Shown here: positions 32,587 through 43,800 of the stretch, one piece after another
Position numbering within the stretch: the first letter of the stretch is position 1
Layout: each line of letters starts with the position of its first letter
From: Bedellia somnulentella
Lineage: Eukaryota > Arthropoda > Insecta > Lepidoptera > Bedelliidae
Direction: 5' to 3'
DNA length: 64,000 nucleotides
NCBI GenBank assembly: GCA_963576735.1
Contig: OY755176.1
Span: 10,153,423 to 10,217,422 of the forward strand
Program-made: the position numbers and the translations under genes
Notes under the pieces: model-generated
What the model was told of the DNA's origin: nothing
Seen by the model: the letters and a program-made list of their open reading frames with translations, nothing else
The model's database searches: none

Positions 32587-33047
32587 ATACATACATACAT
32601 ATACTCACGGCTATATATCCATAGAAGGGGTAGCCAGAGCTTCAGAATAAGAAATTCCTCAGCCACTTATGGAAGTTAGTTGGGGATAAGGTTGTATAAC
32701 AAAGGTTTTTGGGGTCGCGACCCGTGCACCCACTAGTGGGTGAAGCTGGTGGGTGCACGGGTCGCGACCCGTTTTTGGTGATAGGTCTCCAAGAGCATCG
32801 CCCGAAAATCCTTTAAAAATCCCAATACCCTTAGCCGCCTCATACGAACACCCATGGGAGGAAATTGGCTAGTCTTATTTTATGCCGACATGTAGTGTAG
32901 TACGGGTCGCGACCCGTTTTTGGTGATAGGTCTCCAAGAGCATCGCCCGAAAATCCTTTAAAAATCCCAATACCCTTAGCCGCCTCATACGAACACCCAT
33001 GGGAGGAAATTGGCTAGTCTTATTTTATGCCGACATGTAGTGTAGTA
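32587..33047 (-). repeat. R1 repeat enlarged by an insertion and a tandem duplication
   Basis: Standard start (CATACATACATATACTCACGG) and middle, but a 58-bp hairpin is inserted at 32713 and the distal half is then present twice (units 32758-32902 and 32903-33047). Confidence 0.85.
32713..32770. mobile_element. 58-bp palindromic insertion with 8-bp target duplication
   Basis: Arms of 22 bp (GGGTCGCGACCCGTGCACCC plus AC) face each other around 'tagtgggtgaagctg'. Each arm contains the perfect palindrome GGGTCGCGACCC. Flanked by perfect GTTTTTGG (32705-32712 and 32771-32778), where other R1 copies have a single copy of this site. Confidence 0.75.
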
Positions 33048-33616
33048 GCTCTACCTCACTAAATAGTTAATCCAGCAATGATATGTTCCTTGTCAAAAAA
33101 ACAACCAGAACTTACCCGCGTGGAAGATCTGGAACGTCTCAGCCCAGCTACGGTGCCAGAAAACACAGAGGTCTTATCGGAAAGCTTTACGGGTATGTAC
33201 TTTATAGTACTCGAGAGACAAAATAGTACCACAGTATTCAAAGAGTGAGAGAACATTTACTGATCTCCCTGACCTTTTATGATATCATATGGTTATGTAA
33301 TAACGTTTTATATACTGGTGTAGATATGCCATGTTTCTTTAAATAAAAGGAGGATAATATAAATTTATATTATTTCATACATAAGATAAAACGCCTGGTA
33401 CGTATGTTAAAGCAAAAACACATAACTTGACTGTTAATAATAGGTAAGATTTCATCGGTGTTTTTTAAACCATTATAATGACGAAAGATGTTTTTTAAGT
33501 GATTGGCTTGTTTATTACAAAAAAAAACACAAATGTGATTCAAATGATACTAAGATTATAATTAATTTAAATTATTGTATTTACCCAACGCATATTATAC
33601 GCATAATATAGGAATA
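33048..33616. other. AT-rich spacer before the mariner
   Basis: No gene or element recognised. Confidence 0.4.
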
Positions 33617-33661
33617 CGAGGGGCATGCCAAAAGAAACTAGATACTCAAAAATTATAAAAT

Positions 33662-34723
33662 TTATTCTTTATTATAAGTATCGATCTTTTCAAAATATTC
33701 ACCCTGAGCACGTATACACTTTTCCATACGTCTGAACCAATTGGAAAATACCTGTGACCACTCTTCTTTAGATACCTCAGAAATCTCGAAATTATAGGCA
33801 ACCAGCGCATCTTCTTTGCTTTCAAACCTCTTCCGCTTTAGTTTTTCTTTAATTTTTGGAAACAAGTATAAATCACAAGGCGCTAGGTCAGGGGAATATG
33901 GCGGGTGAGGGAGAATTGACACATTTTTCGAGTTGAAAAAGTCTATTGTTCTGGCAGACGTGTGCGGCGGCGCCGCATTGTCGTGGTGCCAGAGAAGGTG
34001 CCGGATTCCTGACTTCAGTCGCTTGTCACACCAAGCTGATATTACTGTTGGAGCACAAACTGTCACATACCATTCGGAGTTTACCGTTCTTTCATTCTCT
34101 AGCACAACAGTAGCAATATGACCCGTTTTGCAGAAAAACGAGGCGACTATTTGTTTCTGTGTGCTTCGAGCACGGCGACATTTCGTTGGAGTTGGCTCGT
34201 CTTCAAAGCACCACACAATCGACTGTCGCTTTGATTTGGGATCATAGTTATATAGCCATGTTTCGTCACCAGTCAGTATATCATACACGTTTTTGTTCTC
34301 GCCTCCGTTGAATTTATCTATCATGAATAGGCACCAATCCACCCGACGGTCTTTCTGCTCATCGGTAAGTTGTGCGGCACCCATCTCGAACAACGTTTAC
34401 GGAGAGAAAGGTGGTCGTGAATTATGGTTTGCTTCTGGTTCTCGCTCTAGCTCTACATATGTAATTCGTCGGTTTTCGCGAGTAAGTTTTTCGACTGCAC
34501 GAACGTTTTCTTGCGTGACCGCGGTTGGCGGCCGTCCTGTCTTCGCTTCATCTTCGAGAAATCCCCGTCCTCTTTTAAATTCAGCAACCCAATTGAATAT
34601 TGTTGCTCGGGAACAAGCAGACTCACCAAAAGTAGAAGCCAAAAGTTCAAAACATTCTTCTTTTAAACCTTTTTTAAAGTCATAATAAATCATAGCGTGA
34701 AAATTACGTCGACTTAGCTCCAT
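33662..34723 (-). pseudogene. Mariner transposase, broken in two frames
   Basis: Cut-and-paste transposase. The N-terminal part (34723-34397) opens MELSRRNFHAMIYYDFKKG and carries the paired helix-turn-helix region (CSRATIFNWVAEFKRGRGF, KTGRPPTAV) up to RRITYVELE, then leaves the frame. The C-terminal part (34393-33662) resumes at LTDEQKDRRVDWC, so about 30 residues of the linker are missing and the frame shifts. Catalytic residues are present: GDETW (first D), HHDNAAPPHTS (second D), YSPDLAPCDLYLFP (third D). I count 35 residues between the second and third D, one more than the usual 34. Ends EYFEKIDTYNKE. Not functional in cis. Confidence 0.9.
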
Positions 34724-34835
34724 TGTTGCAAGTGAATTCCCGCCAGATTCTCGGAAAAATGATGCTCATTCAAATAAAAAATAAATAAAAGAAGTGTGTT
34801 CTATTCAAATATGTCAATAAAAAACATAAACATAT

Positions 34836-35612
34836 AATAACATAAACGTTCACGCCGAATATCAGTTGGCAGAGGTACTAATACTTCTGAACATCACGTG
34901 ACTTTGTCACCTGGTGTTCAGAGTACCCACGTTTTGCATGGGCAGTGTACTCACGTGATAGGGGGCAGGCCTATCGCCGTTTTGTACGAATACACTGTCA
35001 TATGACTAAGTACAACTCCGCCATGTGGGTTTCCTCACGATGTTTTCCCTCACAACATGATAAATTAACCACACATATGTCTTTAGGGCTTATTCCGTTT
35101 ATCCACCCTAAAAAATCCTCCCTAAGGCGGATATTCGGAAACGCGTGTCCGTCTATCCACCCTGAACGGGGTGGATATTCGGAATGCATATAATATGGTT
35201 CTTCCGATTTTTTACCCCAAGTACAGTAATTTACAGAAACATACACAACACAAAATGGGTCCAAGGAACATCGTGAACATTAAAATACTTAAGATAAACA
35301 TACCTACTTTCTTACTTACAGTTTTAATAAAAATATCTTACAAACTTAGGGTCTTTTTTCTGTAAATGACTGTACGTAGGCAGGGTAGAAAATCGGAAGA
35401 ACCATATTATATGCATTCCGGATATCCACCCCGTTTAGGGTGGATAGACGGACACGCGTTTCCGAATATCCGCCTTATGGAGGATTTTTTAGGGTGGATA
35501 AACGGAATAAGCCGTCTTTAGAAAAGACAAATTGGTGTAGGCCCGACCCAGGATTTGAACACTAGTCGTTTGCACGATAACCGAGTGTTCTACCCACTGG
35601 GCTACGGTTGCC
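34836..35612 (-). repeat. R2 SINE inside the mariner, split by a MITE
   Basis: The (AACAT)n tail and GTTCACGCCG begin at about 34836; the body runs to 35086; the head (complement: GTAGCCCAGTGGGTAGAACA, B box GTTCAAATCC) is at 35522-35612. The MITE at 35087-35513 separates them with a repeated GTCTTTAG. The best copy for defining the SINE. Confidence 0.85.
35087..35513. mobile_element. MITE X, copy 1 (427 bp)
   Basis: Ends GGCTTATTCCGTTTATCCAC inverted, then internal inverted blocks ('ggtggatattcgga', 'tttccgaatatccgcctta'). Flanked by perfect GTCTTTAG (35079-35086, 35514-35521). Core reads 'atggttcttccgatttttta', 'caaaatgggtccaaggaaca' and 'gaaagtaggtatgtttatct' (reverse). No coding capacity. 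The 8-bp duplication fits hAT- or P-type transposases, not PIF. Confidence 0.9.
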
Positions 35613-36005
35613 TTATAAAAAACCAGCCTATAAGATGCTGTATAGCTTGTCAGTGTCAATTAAATGAGAAAAGAGTATCTAACTTCTATTGGCATGCCCC
35701 TCGTATTGACAAGAGATCGTAAGTCTTCGTAAAAACAATGGACAATATGGTATTTAAATTAGAGATGCACCGAAATTCGTTAAACATTCGGTATTACCGA
35801 AGTTCCTGTTTGGCCGAATTTCGGTTATATTTGGCAGATTTAACCGAAGTTCGGCCGAAATTCGGTAGATAATAAATAAATAATAAAATGTACTGAAAAC
35901 TAAATAAATAGCTGTGTGAGTCAAGTTTCAGTGTTTGGTGGGCGTGAGTATAAGTAAGTCAAGTTTTGATGTTTGTTTTAAATATAAAAGAAACATATTA
36001 AAAAA

Positions 36006-36256
36006 TACATACGTACATACATACATATACTCACGGCTATAAATCCCAAGAAGGGTAGCCAGAGCTAAGAAATTACAAATTCCTCAGCCACTTTTGGTAA
36101 GTTGAGTGGGGAGAAGATGTTAAAATAAAGGTTGTTGGTGATGGGTCTCCAACCGCATCGCCCAAAAATCCCTTAAAAGCCCCAATACCGTTAGTCGCCT
36201 CTTACGTTCACCCATCGGTAGAAACGGGGTAGTGCTATTCTAAGCCGACATTACAC
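36006..36256 (-). repeat. R1 repeat, full length reverse, inside the hAT-like element
   Basis: CATACATATACTCACGGCTA at one end and TAAGCCGACATTACACG at the other; conserved throughout. Confidence 0.9.
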
Positions 36257-36291
36257 GAAAAAACACTTTTAAATTCAAATACTTATACGTT

Positions 36292-36530
36292 GCCGTGTAG
36301 TGCCGGCTTAGAATATTACTACCCCTTTCTATCCATAGGTGTCGTAAGAGGCGACTAAGGGTGTGGGGCTTTTTAAAGTGGTTTTGGGTGATGCAGTTGG
36401 AGACACATAACCAAAGATACTTTATTTCTACCATCTTGTCACCTATCGACTTCTAAATGTGAATGAAGAGTTTGTAGCTCTGAAGTTCTGGCTACCCCTT
36501 TTTGGAATTTATGGCCGTGAGTATATGTTC
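36292..36530 (+). repeat. R1 repeat, full length forward, inside the hAT-like element
   Basis: GCCGTGTAGTGCCGGCTTAG to GGCCGTGAGTATATG; head-to-head with the previous copy, 35 bp away. Confidence 0.85.
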
Positions 36531-36940
36531 GTTTGTATTGTATGTACTTTGTATTTCTTTCTGACTTATTTTAAGTCTTTATTTATGTAACAAAGCAACA
36601 ACATACTGTCAAACACTTATAATTCTTTTTTGATAAAAAACGCGCGAAATTTAACCGAACTTCGGCTGAAGTTCAGCCGAATTTCGACTTCGGCATATAT
36701 CTATAACAAAAATTCGGCCGAATTCGACATTCGGCAGAACCCACATTTGGTGCAACACAAATTTAAATACTATTTTGGGTTTTCGGCACATTAAACAAGC
36801 CACAAAATATATATTTATATGCATTACTTTTTTATCTTTCTCGTATTCATTCATCATTTGGATCATAAAGTTTATTGCATGTACATGCAATAAACTTCAC
36901 GTCACGCAGAGGTTCTATATTTGAAGCGACCCATGGGCGA

Positions 36941-37989
36941 GGCTTATTCCGTTTATCCACCCTAAGAAATCATCCCTAAGGCGGATATTCGGAAACGCGT
37001 GTCCGTCTATCCACCCTGAACGGGGTGGTTATCCGGAATGCATATAATATGGTTCTTCCGATTTTTTACCCCAAGTACAGTAATTTACAGAAACATACAC
37101 AACACAAAATGGGTCCAAGGAACATCGTGAACATTAAAATACTTAACAGGTTCCCTGTCCCCATACAAGACATATTGTGGTCCCAAAAATGTCAAGTGAT
37201 TTTTTACTCCTATCTGTTTTTGGACGTTATTTGGAGGGTACATATATATATTTGAAGCATATACAATACATACAGAATGAGATATATGGAAAAATATAAA
37301 TGTATCAAATATGATACTTGTAATACACATCACTTTATGACTCCATACGTCCCATGAATCAAATATGATATTTGATACATTTATATTTTTCTATATATCT
37401 CATTTTCTATGTATTGTATATGCTTCAATCAAATATATATATGTACCCTCCAAATAACGTCCAAAAACAGACCACGCTCATGTATCATATTTCATTCATA
37501 ATATTTACATGCCATAATAATGTTTACATGCCATAATTAGCCTCTTTGTTTTGATTTCATTTTATGTAAATCACCTTTATTTTTTCACTTTTTCGATACA
37601 TGATGATGTAACCTACACGTCCTCATACTAAAAACTACACTATCTCATCACGTCCAGGAGAAAAACGCACCTAAAATTGCTTGTAAATTTGATCACATAT
37701 GATTCATGGACGTGGCAGCCTGGTATACCATGAATCACATATGATTCATTGGACAGGGAACCTGTTAAGATAAAAATACCTACTTTCTTACTTACAGTTT
37801 AAATAAAAATATCTTACAAAGTTAGGGTCTTTTTTCTGTAAATGACTGTACATAGGCAGGGTAGAAAATCGGAAGAACCATATTATATGCATTCCGGATA
37901 TCCACCCCGTTTAGGGTGGATAGACGGACACGCGTTTCCGAATATCCGCCTTATGGAGGATTTTTTAGGGTGGATAAACGGAATAAGCC
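36941..37989. mobile_element. MITE X, copy 2, carrying a nested fold-back
   Basis: Same ends and core as copy 1, flanked by perfect ATGGGCGA (36933-36940, 37990-37997). Its length, 1049 bp, is explained by the 618-bp insertion at 37147-37764 plus a TTAA duplication; the remainder is 427 bp, equal to copy 1. Confidence 0.9.
37147..37764. mobile_element. TTAA-targeted fold-back element (piggyBac-type MITE candidate)
   Basis: Ends CAGGTTCCCTGTCC inverted, between TTAA at 37143-37146 and 37765-37768. In MITE copy 1 this site is a single CTTAAG. Inside is a second, larger inverted repeat: about 37214-37320 against 37357-37470, starting CTGTTTTTGGACGTTATTTG. The TTAA target is the piggyBac signature; assignment rests on that. 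Confidence 0.8.
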
Positions 37990-38097
37990 ATGGGCGATGT
38001 TCACGCTCGATTTAAAAAATCTGTGAACTGTGTGACTTGAAGTTAAGTAAATGTGTATATGTATGAATCCCTAGGCTGGCTGGCTAGGGGTATGCCG

Positions 38098-39685
38098 GGC
38101 TTATTCCGTTTATCCACCCTAAAAAATCCTCCCTAAGTCGGATATTCGGAAACGCATGTCCGATTATCCACCCTGAACGGGGTGGATAATCGGAATTCAT
38201 AATAAAATGTTTATTCCGATTTTCTACCCTGCCTACGTACAGTCATTTACAGATAAAAGACCCTAAGTTTGTAAGATATTTTTATTCAAACTGTAAGTAA
38301 GAAAGTAGGCATGTTTATCTTAAGTATTTTAATGTTCACGATGTTTCTTGGACCCATTTTGTTTCTGTAAATTACTGTACTTGGGGTAAAAAATCGGAAG
38401 AACCATATTATATGCATTCCGGATATCCACCCCGTTCAGGGTGGATAATCGGACATGCGTTTCCGAATATCCGACTTAGGGAGGATTTTTTCGGCTATTC
38501 CCAGTAGTCTTACTCGATAGTCTTACCAGTAGGACTATTGGGATTTTTTGTCCCAATAGACTTACTAGTAAGACTATTGGGAAAATAATTCCCAGTAGTC
38601 TTACTAACCAATCAAAACTTTTTGGCACCTCTAAATGTTCCAACTTTTATGTAGACCAATAAGATTAATAGACATACCTCCTAAGTGAAATTAAATGTAT
38701 GATTTATTATCAAATATTTTTTTTTGGCTGATTTCCTTTCACATTATATTTTATTGAGGTGTATTTGCCATGAACTAAATAATTTACAATATACATGGGA
38801 ATGGGTTTGTGGTTGTAATATATTTTCCGCCAAAATACAGTCCTCAAAAGGTAAAATTACTATGCTTTTATAGTATATTTTTTGTCATTTTTTGTATTTA
38901 AAGTACCAGGGTAGCATAAACTTAAAAGCAGAATAAACAAAAAAAGCTTATTGGTTTTACACAAAATTGTCAGATGGAGTTTATCAAAATCAGAATTATA
39001 GAATAATCAGACAGAAGAATCAACCAAAAGACGTCCACAGGTGGAGAAAGTCTTTTCCGAAAGATCTCCATAAAAACCGGTTCTGTGCTGCCCAAAAATG
39101 TTATCACGACGAAGTCGTCGGTCAACCTTATGGGAGACCTACGCAAACAAACAATCCGACCACAACAATCCTATTAATAACCTGATTCATGAAAAATATC
39201 TCGTCGACCTCTGGACATAGAGACAGCAGACATAAAAATAGGTAAGATAAATTAAGCATCGGAAAAATATTTGTACAGATTTTCAAGTTTATAAGTCATA
39301 ACAACTTGTAGTTAATGCATTCCTGGTTCTTCAATTGAAAGTTAAATTTACGTACGTTTTTATAGCTGCTTAAGTTATAATTTCTGTGTCTAAAATGTAC
39401 ATTCGTTAGTAATAAATCAGTAAAACTGAAAATTACAAACAAGTGTTGTATGCGTTGTATGAATTAAATATATTAATAAGGTACTGCCTATGTCTAATAG
39501 TTATGAGGTCTATGTTTCTAAAACAAATGTCAAGTAGGACTAATGGGGAAAAATACGCCATAGACAATGTCCTACTTTCGGTAAGACTATTGGGAATAAA
39601 AATCCCATTAGTCCTACTGGTAAGACTATCCAGTAAGACTACTGGGAATAGCCGGATTTTTTAGGGTGGATAAACGGAATAAGCC
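38098..39685. mobile_element. MITE X, copy 3, carrying a nested palindromic element
   Basis: Perfect GTATGCCG duplication (38090-38097, 39686-39693). The core lies in the opposite orientation to copies 1 and 2 and the sequence is slightly diverged ('aagtcggatattcgg', 'gataatcggaattcataata'). Interrupted by the 1163-bp element at 38492-39654. Confidence 0.9.
38492..39654. mobile_element. Element Y: 1.16-kb palindromic element with CCCARTAGTCTTAC iterons
   Basis: Inverted ends CGGCTATTCCCAGTAGTCTT, flanked by perfect GATTTTTT (38484-38491, 39655-39662) that is single in the other MITE copies. Variants of CCCAATAGTCTTACT / AGTAAGACTATTGGG recur at least four times at each end. The open frame at 38967-39185 has no family signal. 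No transposase, so non-autonomous. Confidence 0.85.
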
Positions 39686-39885
39686 GTATGCCGAAGCTCC
39701 CTAGCCAATTTTAGTATTGCGATGGTTGTGGATCTCTTTAAACGCATCGACTCACTGCCCGTGGTCGCTCTGGAATTGCCTTTTTGAAAATCTATGGCTC
39801 ATGGTCCTTTTGTAGTATGGACCGAAAAAAATAAAATCCTTGTTTGTTTTTTTTTATTAAATAGTTAACGTATTGTTCATTACTT

Positions 39886-39959
39886 GGCATCATAGCTCAG
39901 TTAGCAGGGCGACCGGGGCGTAGACCGGGATTTTGCGGGTTCAAGTCCTGCTGGTGTCG
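39886..39959 (+). tRNA. tRNA-like gene or pseudogene, anticodon arm irregular
   Basis: Seventy-four nt that fold as a cloverleaf: acceptor GGCATCA against TGGTGTC (two G-U), D arm GCTC/GGGC, T arm GCGGG-TTCAAGT-CCTGC. A box TAGCTCAGTTAGC and B box GGTTCAAGTCC are good and a T-rich stretch follows. The anticodon arm reads CCGG-ggcgtaga-CCGG with no T at position 33, so I cannot assign an amino acid; a tRNA pseudogene or SINE head is likely. Confidence 0.45.
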
Positions 39960-40233
39960 ATGTTTTTCTTTCCATGATTGGTTAAATAGAAATATTAATT
40001 TACATTTATATTATGTATAACCAAATGTGTTTACCAATATCATGTACGTACCGGATTAAAATTAAAAGTAAAATAGCTTAGGTAGAGCATTTTTGCAGTG
40101 CCTGAACTTCGATCAGTAGCAAGACGGAAAATGAGAAATTCTCTTGTGAAATAAACAAAAATACTTCTCAAGGGTTTGAATAAGTTTACAAAACTGTTTA
40201 AAAATATAAATATACATTATTTGAAATTAAAAG

Positions 40234-40239
40234 TTTATT
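40234..40239 (-). terminator. Candidate poly(A) signal of elongase C
   Basis: AATAAA on the minus strand about 0.6 kb beyond the stop codon. Weak; position only. Confidence 0.3.
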
Positions 40240-40851
40240 TTATCAAAAACGCTAGTATAATTAACAAAATAACAAAACAAAAATTGTCTAACACAACAAA
40301 AATTACATTATATATTTCAAGAAATCTAAAGTAGAAAAAGGGAACTAGCTAGGGAGATAATTAAAAATATTTAAAGGCGTATTTTTTACTTAGAGCTATA
40401 TTAAAACTAAATATCAGAATTATCTAAAAAGCAGTTATCACCTTTAATACACGCAAACATGCATTTTATACAGCAACTGCCATAAAATCTTCAATCTTAT
40501 AACTCTCAATAAAACTCTTTATAGCACTTTTGTCTCACATCGACGTTTGATAATTGACTCAGCAAATTTTAAAATATAGGCACTAAAGATTTAATCAACA
40601 ATCACTTTTGTAACGAGCAACAGAAATATTATTAAATCATTTTATCTTAGTGCAAGATACATACTTATATATGTACCACAGACAATGGTACGAAAATTTG
40701 GTCACAGCACAATACACTGAAGAGTAAAAATGAATTCAAAATTCTTGCAATAAGGTAAAAGGAATAAATCGTCTTAAGATCTTTCATATCAACTTATCAG
40801 TCTCTCAATGTATAGCTACCTCACGACCATCATAACTTTAAAAAGGTCAAA

Positions 40852-43800
40852 TCATTTCTTTATTTTCGAGTCAAAATCATACTCTGGTCCATATGCAGCT
40901 TTAGCAGTTCTCCTTGTCAAAAGTATTTTTCCATTTTTAGTAAAATCACCAATATGGCCGTTGACTTCAAAAGATTTATCTATGTTTGTATCTGTAGAGT
41001 TATATTTTCCATTTTCTTTGTTGCCAAAATCGAAACAATTTTGAGTGGTAACGCCATTAACAGACTCAGAGTGGCACTTTTTGAAGCCATCTTTTTGTTC
41101 ATTTTCTGTTGACTTTTTTTGTTTATAACTCTTTGAATAGAAATTGAGAAATAGAATAAGGTAGATAGTCACATTGATAGATATAAAGTAAGTGAAGCCG
41201 TTTGCGTACTGACATCGTGGAGAATAGTGGGTCCATATGCAGTAAGAAAGCATAATCAGAAATTGAACCTGAAATGGGAAAATAAACATGATACACTTAT
41301 GAAACACAATACAAAAACAACACTCAATAAACCATTATTTTATAGGATTTGCATACCCAATAAATATGACTAGTCATGTGTATATTCTGGTCTCAAGGGT
41401 CTCCACCAATGAAGACTAGCAAAAAATAATTCATAATAATAAAACTATTGGAAAATGATAGACAATTTAGAACTAGGAGATACCTTTTCAGCTCAATAAA
41501 GGAAGATTTGCTTGAAATTTGTAACGGGAATAAAGCAGATTTTACGATATAAGTAAAAATTGCCGTGTAGTGCCGGCTTAGAATGTCGCTATCGGGTATG
41601 GGGGCTTTTTATTGGATTTATGGGCGATGCGGTTGGAGACCCATCACCAAAAACCTTTATTTTTACCATCTTTTCTCCACTCAACTTCCAAAAGTGGCTG
41701 AGGAACTTATAATTCCTTAGCTCTGGTTACCCCTTCTAGGGAAATATAGCCGTGAGTATATGTATGTATGTATGTAATTAAAAATTCTCGATTCTTGTTC
41801 GTGTGTTGATGGGCGATGTGGCTGGAGACCCGTCCCCAAAAAATATTTATTACCATCTTTTCCCGAATTTCTTATTCCTAAGCTCTGCCTATTCCGTTTA
41901 GAAATTTATATCCGTGAGTACATTGCATGTATGCATGTTCTTGATAAATTACGTTTAAATTTGGTTTAAGGGTTACATAACTAATATATCTAAGCTTAGC
42001 AATTATATTTCTTTACTCCAGGAGTCAAAGAAGTTGATAATATTGTATGAAGAATTTACAAAAACCAGAATGTTGTTTTGTTGTATGGGTATTTTGCTAA
42101 GATGAAAGCAATAAAAGTATATACGGACGTAGGCGAGGACGGGAACTTAGTGCACATGAGTAGCAGTGCAAGAAATGGAGCAATTAATTATATGTTGAAA
42201 TTTTAATGTTCCTTGATAATTTTCAAAGATTGAAATTAGAAATAAGTAATTTTATGTTCTGAAAACTTACCAACTGCATAGTCGTTACATATTTCTTCCA
42301 CCATAAATATTTGTGGAACCTTGGTCCAAGTCCAGCAAGGAGATAGTACGTGTACATAACTATATGAATAGCGGAGTTTAATAAAGCTAATATAGCACCT
42401 TGGCCCCCAGCTGCGAATTTCAAATATGACCAAGCGTATATCGCCATGGTGGCATGATGGTAAACATGGAGGAAAGTCACCTGAAAATTAGTATCATTTA
42501 ATGAGACAAGGCATTGCCATTATTTTATAAATTAGTTACTGTATAAATAGTTATAGATTTTAAAACAAATTTACATACATATATTCACCGGTATAAATCC
42601 CTAACAAAGGAATAGCTGGAGCTTCAGAATCAGAAATTAATCAGCCACTTTGGATGATTGGATGGGGCAGAAGAGGTTGACCCATCACCAATAACCTTTT
42701 ACAATCTATTCCCCCATTTCTAGTTCCAAAAGTGGCTGAAGTTATTTCTAATTCTGAAGCTCTGTCTACCCTTTCTGTAGTTTTCATGAGTAAGTGTAGG
42801 TATGTATGTATAAGTAAATACACATCTTTACTCTTGGCTGTAAAAAGGTAGCCAGAACTTCAGAATTTCTCAGGCACTGTTTAAAGCTAAGTGGATAAAA
42901 AGATTATAAAATAAGGGATGGTTGGTAACGGGTCTCCAGTCACAGATGTGTCCACAAATACTTAAAAGGCCCTAATACCTTGACGCATCTGACGACACTT
43001 GTAGAATATTGTTAGTGATATTTTAAGCTTTTAAGTCCTAATAAAGCATATTGTTTGTCTTTAATATTATTGATACATATTTTATTTAAAATGAAGGCTA
43101 TATAAATACAAAAATCTTTATTCAGTTTCATGGTTTTTTACAGAAGTATAAGGTTATGATAATAATAAGGATATTATGGTTGAATTTCGGTAACTGGACA
43201 ACGTTTAGTACAATAACCTTTGGTAACTTTTAACGCCTAAACATTAATTAATAAGCTCGAAAACTTATTGTCACTTTTACGAAGAAGTTATATCCTAAGC
43301 CAGCACACTATGTTTTTACGTTTATTATTTCTAAAAAAAACATGCTTTATCTACCTGTTTATTTTTTTTCCGGAGTATAAAAAATACTGTGTCTAATAAT
43401 TCTGTAAATTTAGCGAAGAAATACCACCAACCAAGTTCTAAAAGCTGAAACAAAGCAGAAAAATTTTATTAATTTTAATAATTTTTAATTTAATTATCTT
43501 TATATCACTTAAATATTATTTTTATGGACAATGCACCACCGATGCCGTTTCATTTTAAACAGACATAAATTCGCGTCTAATTATAATAAGAATGGGCAAC
43601 AATGAGTTCAATTATATATTGTTATGGAAACTAATTACTATCAAACAGGAGACGAGACAAGCTTCCTTGTTTAACATTAATTTTAATTCAACATTTTTTC
43701 TTTTGAATTGTGCTACTTGAGTCATAGTTTTTTAAAACAGCCAAACATACCTTATAATTTTGTGTGTTTGACGGATATCTGCAACCCGCATATATTATGC

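Larger units (their letters stand above)
33617..35703 (-). mobile_element. Mariner element, deleted and nested with a SINE and a MITE
   Basis: Inverted ends CGAGGGGCATGCCAAAAGAA (33617) and, on the other strand, CGAGGGGCATGCCAATAGAA (from 35703), about 29 bp with three mismatches. Each is flanked by TA (33615-33616, 35704-35705), the Tc1/mariner target site. It is 2.1 kb only because a SINE with a MITE inside (34836-35612) sits in its 5' leader; without them it would be about 1.3 kb, a normal mariner size. Confidence 0.9.
35760..36760. mobile_element. hAT-like non-autonomous element with TTCGG iterons
   Basis: Perfect 8-bp duplication ATTTAAAT (35752-35759, 36761-36768). Ends are imperfect inverted repeats TAGAGATGCACCGAAA and TTGTGTTGCACCAAAT. 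Both subterminal regions (35770-35870; 36652-36745) are packed with TTCGG/CCGAA motifs, as in hAT elements whose transposase binds short iterons. Two R1 copies are nested inside. No ORF of transposase type. Confidence 0.75.

Noticed and set aside
34293..34685. 130-aa open frame on the + strand over the mariner
   Set aside because: Antisense shadow of the mariner transposase.
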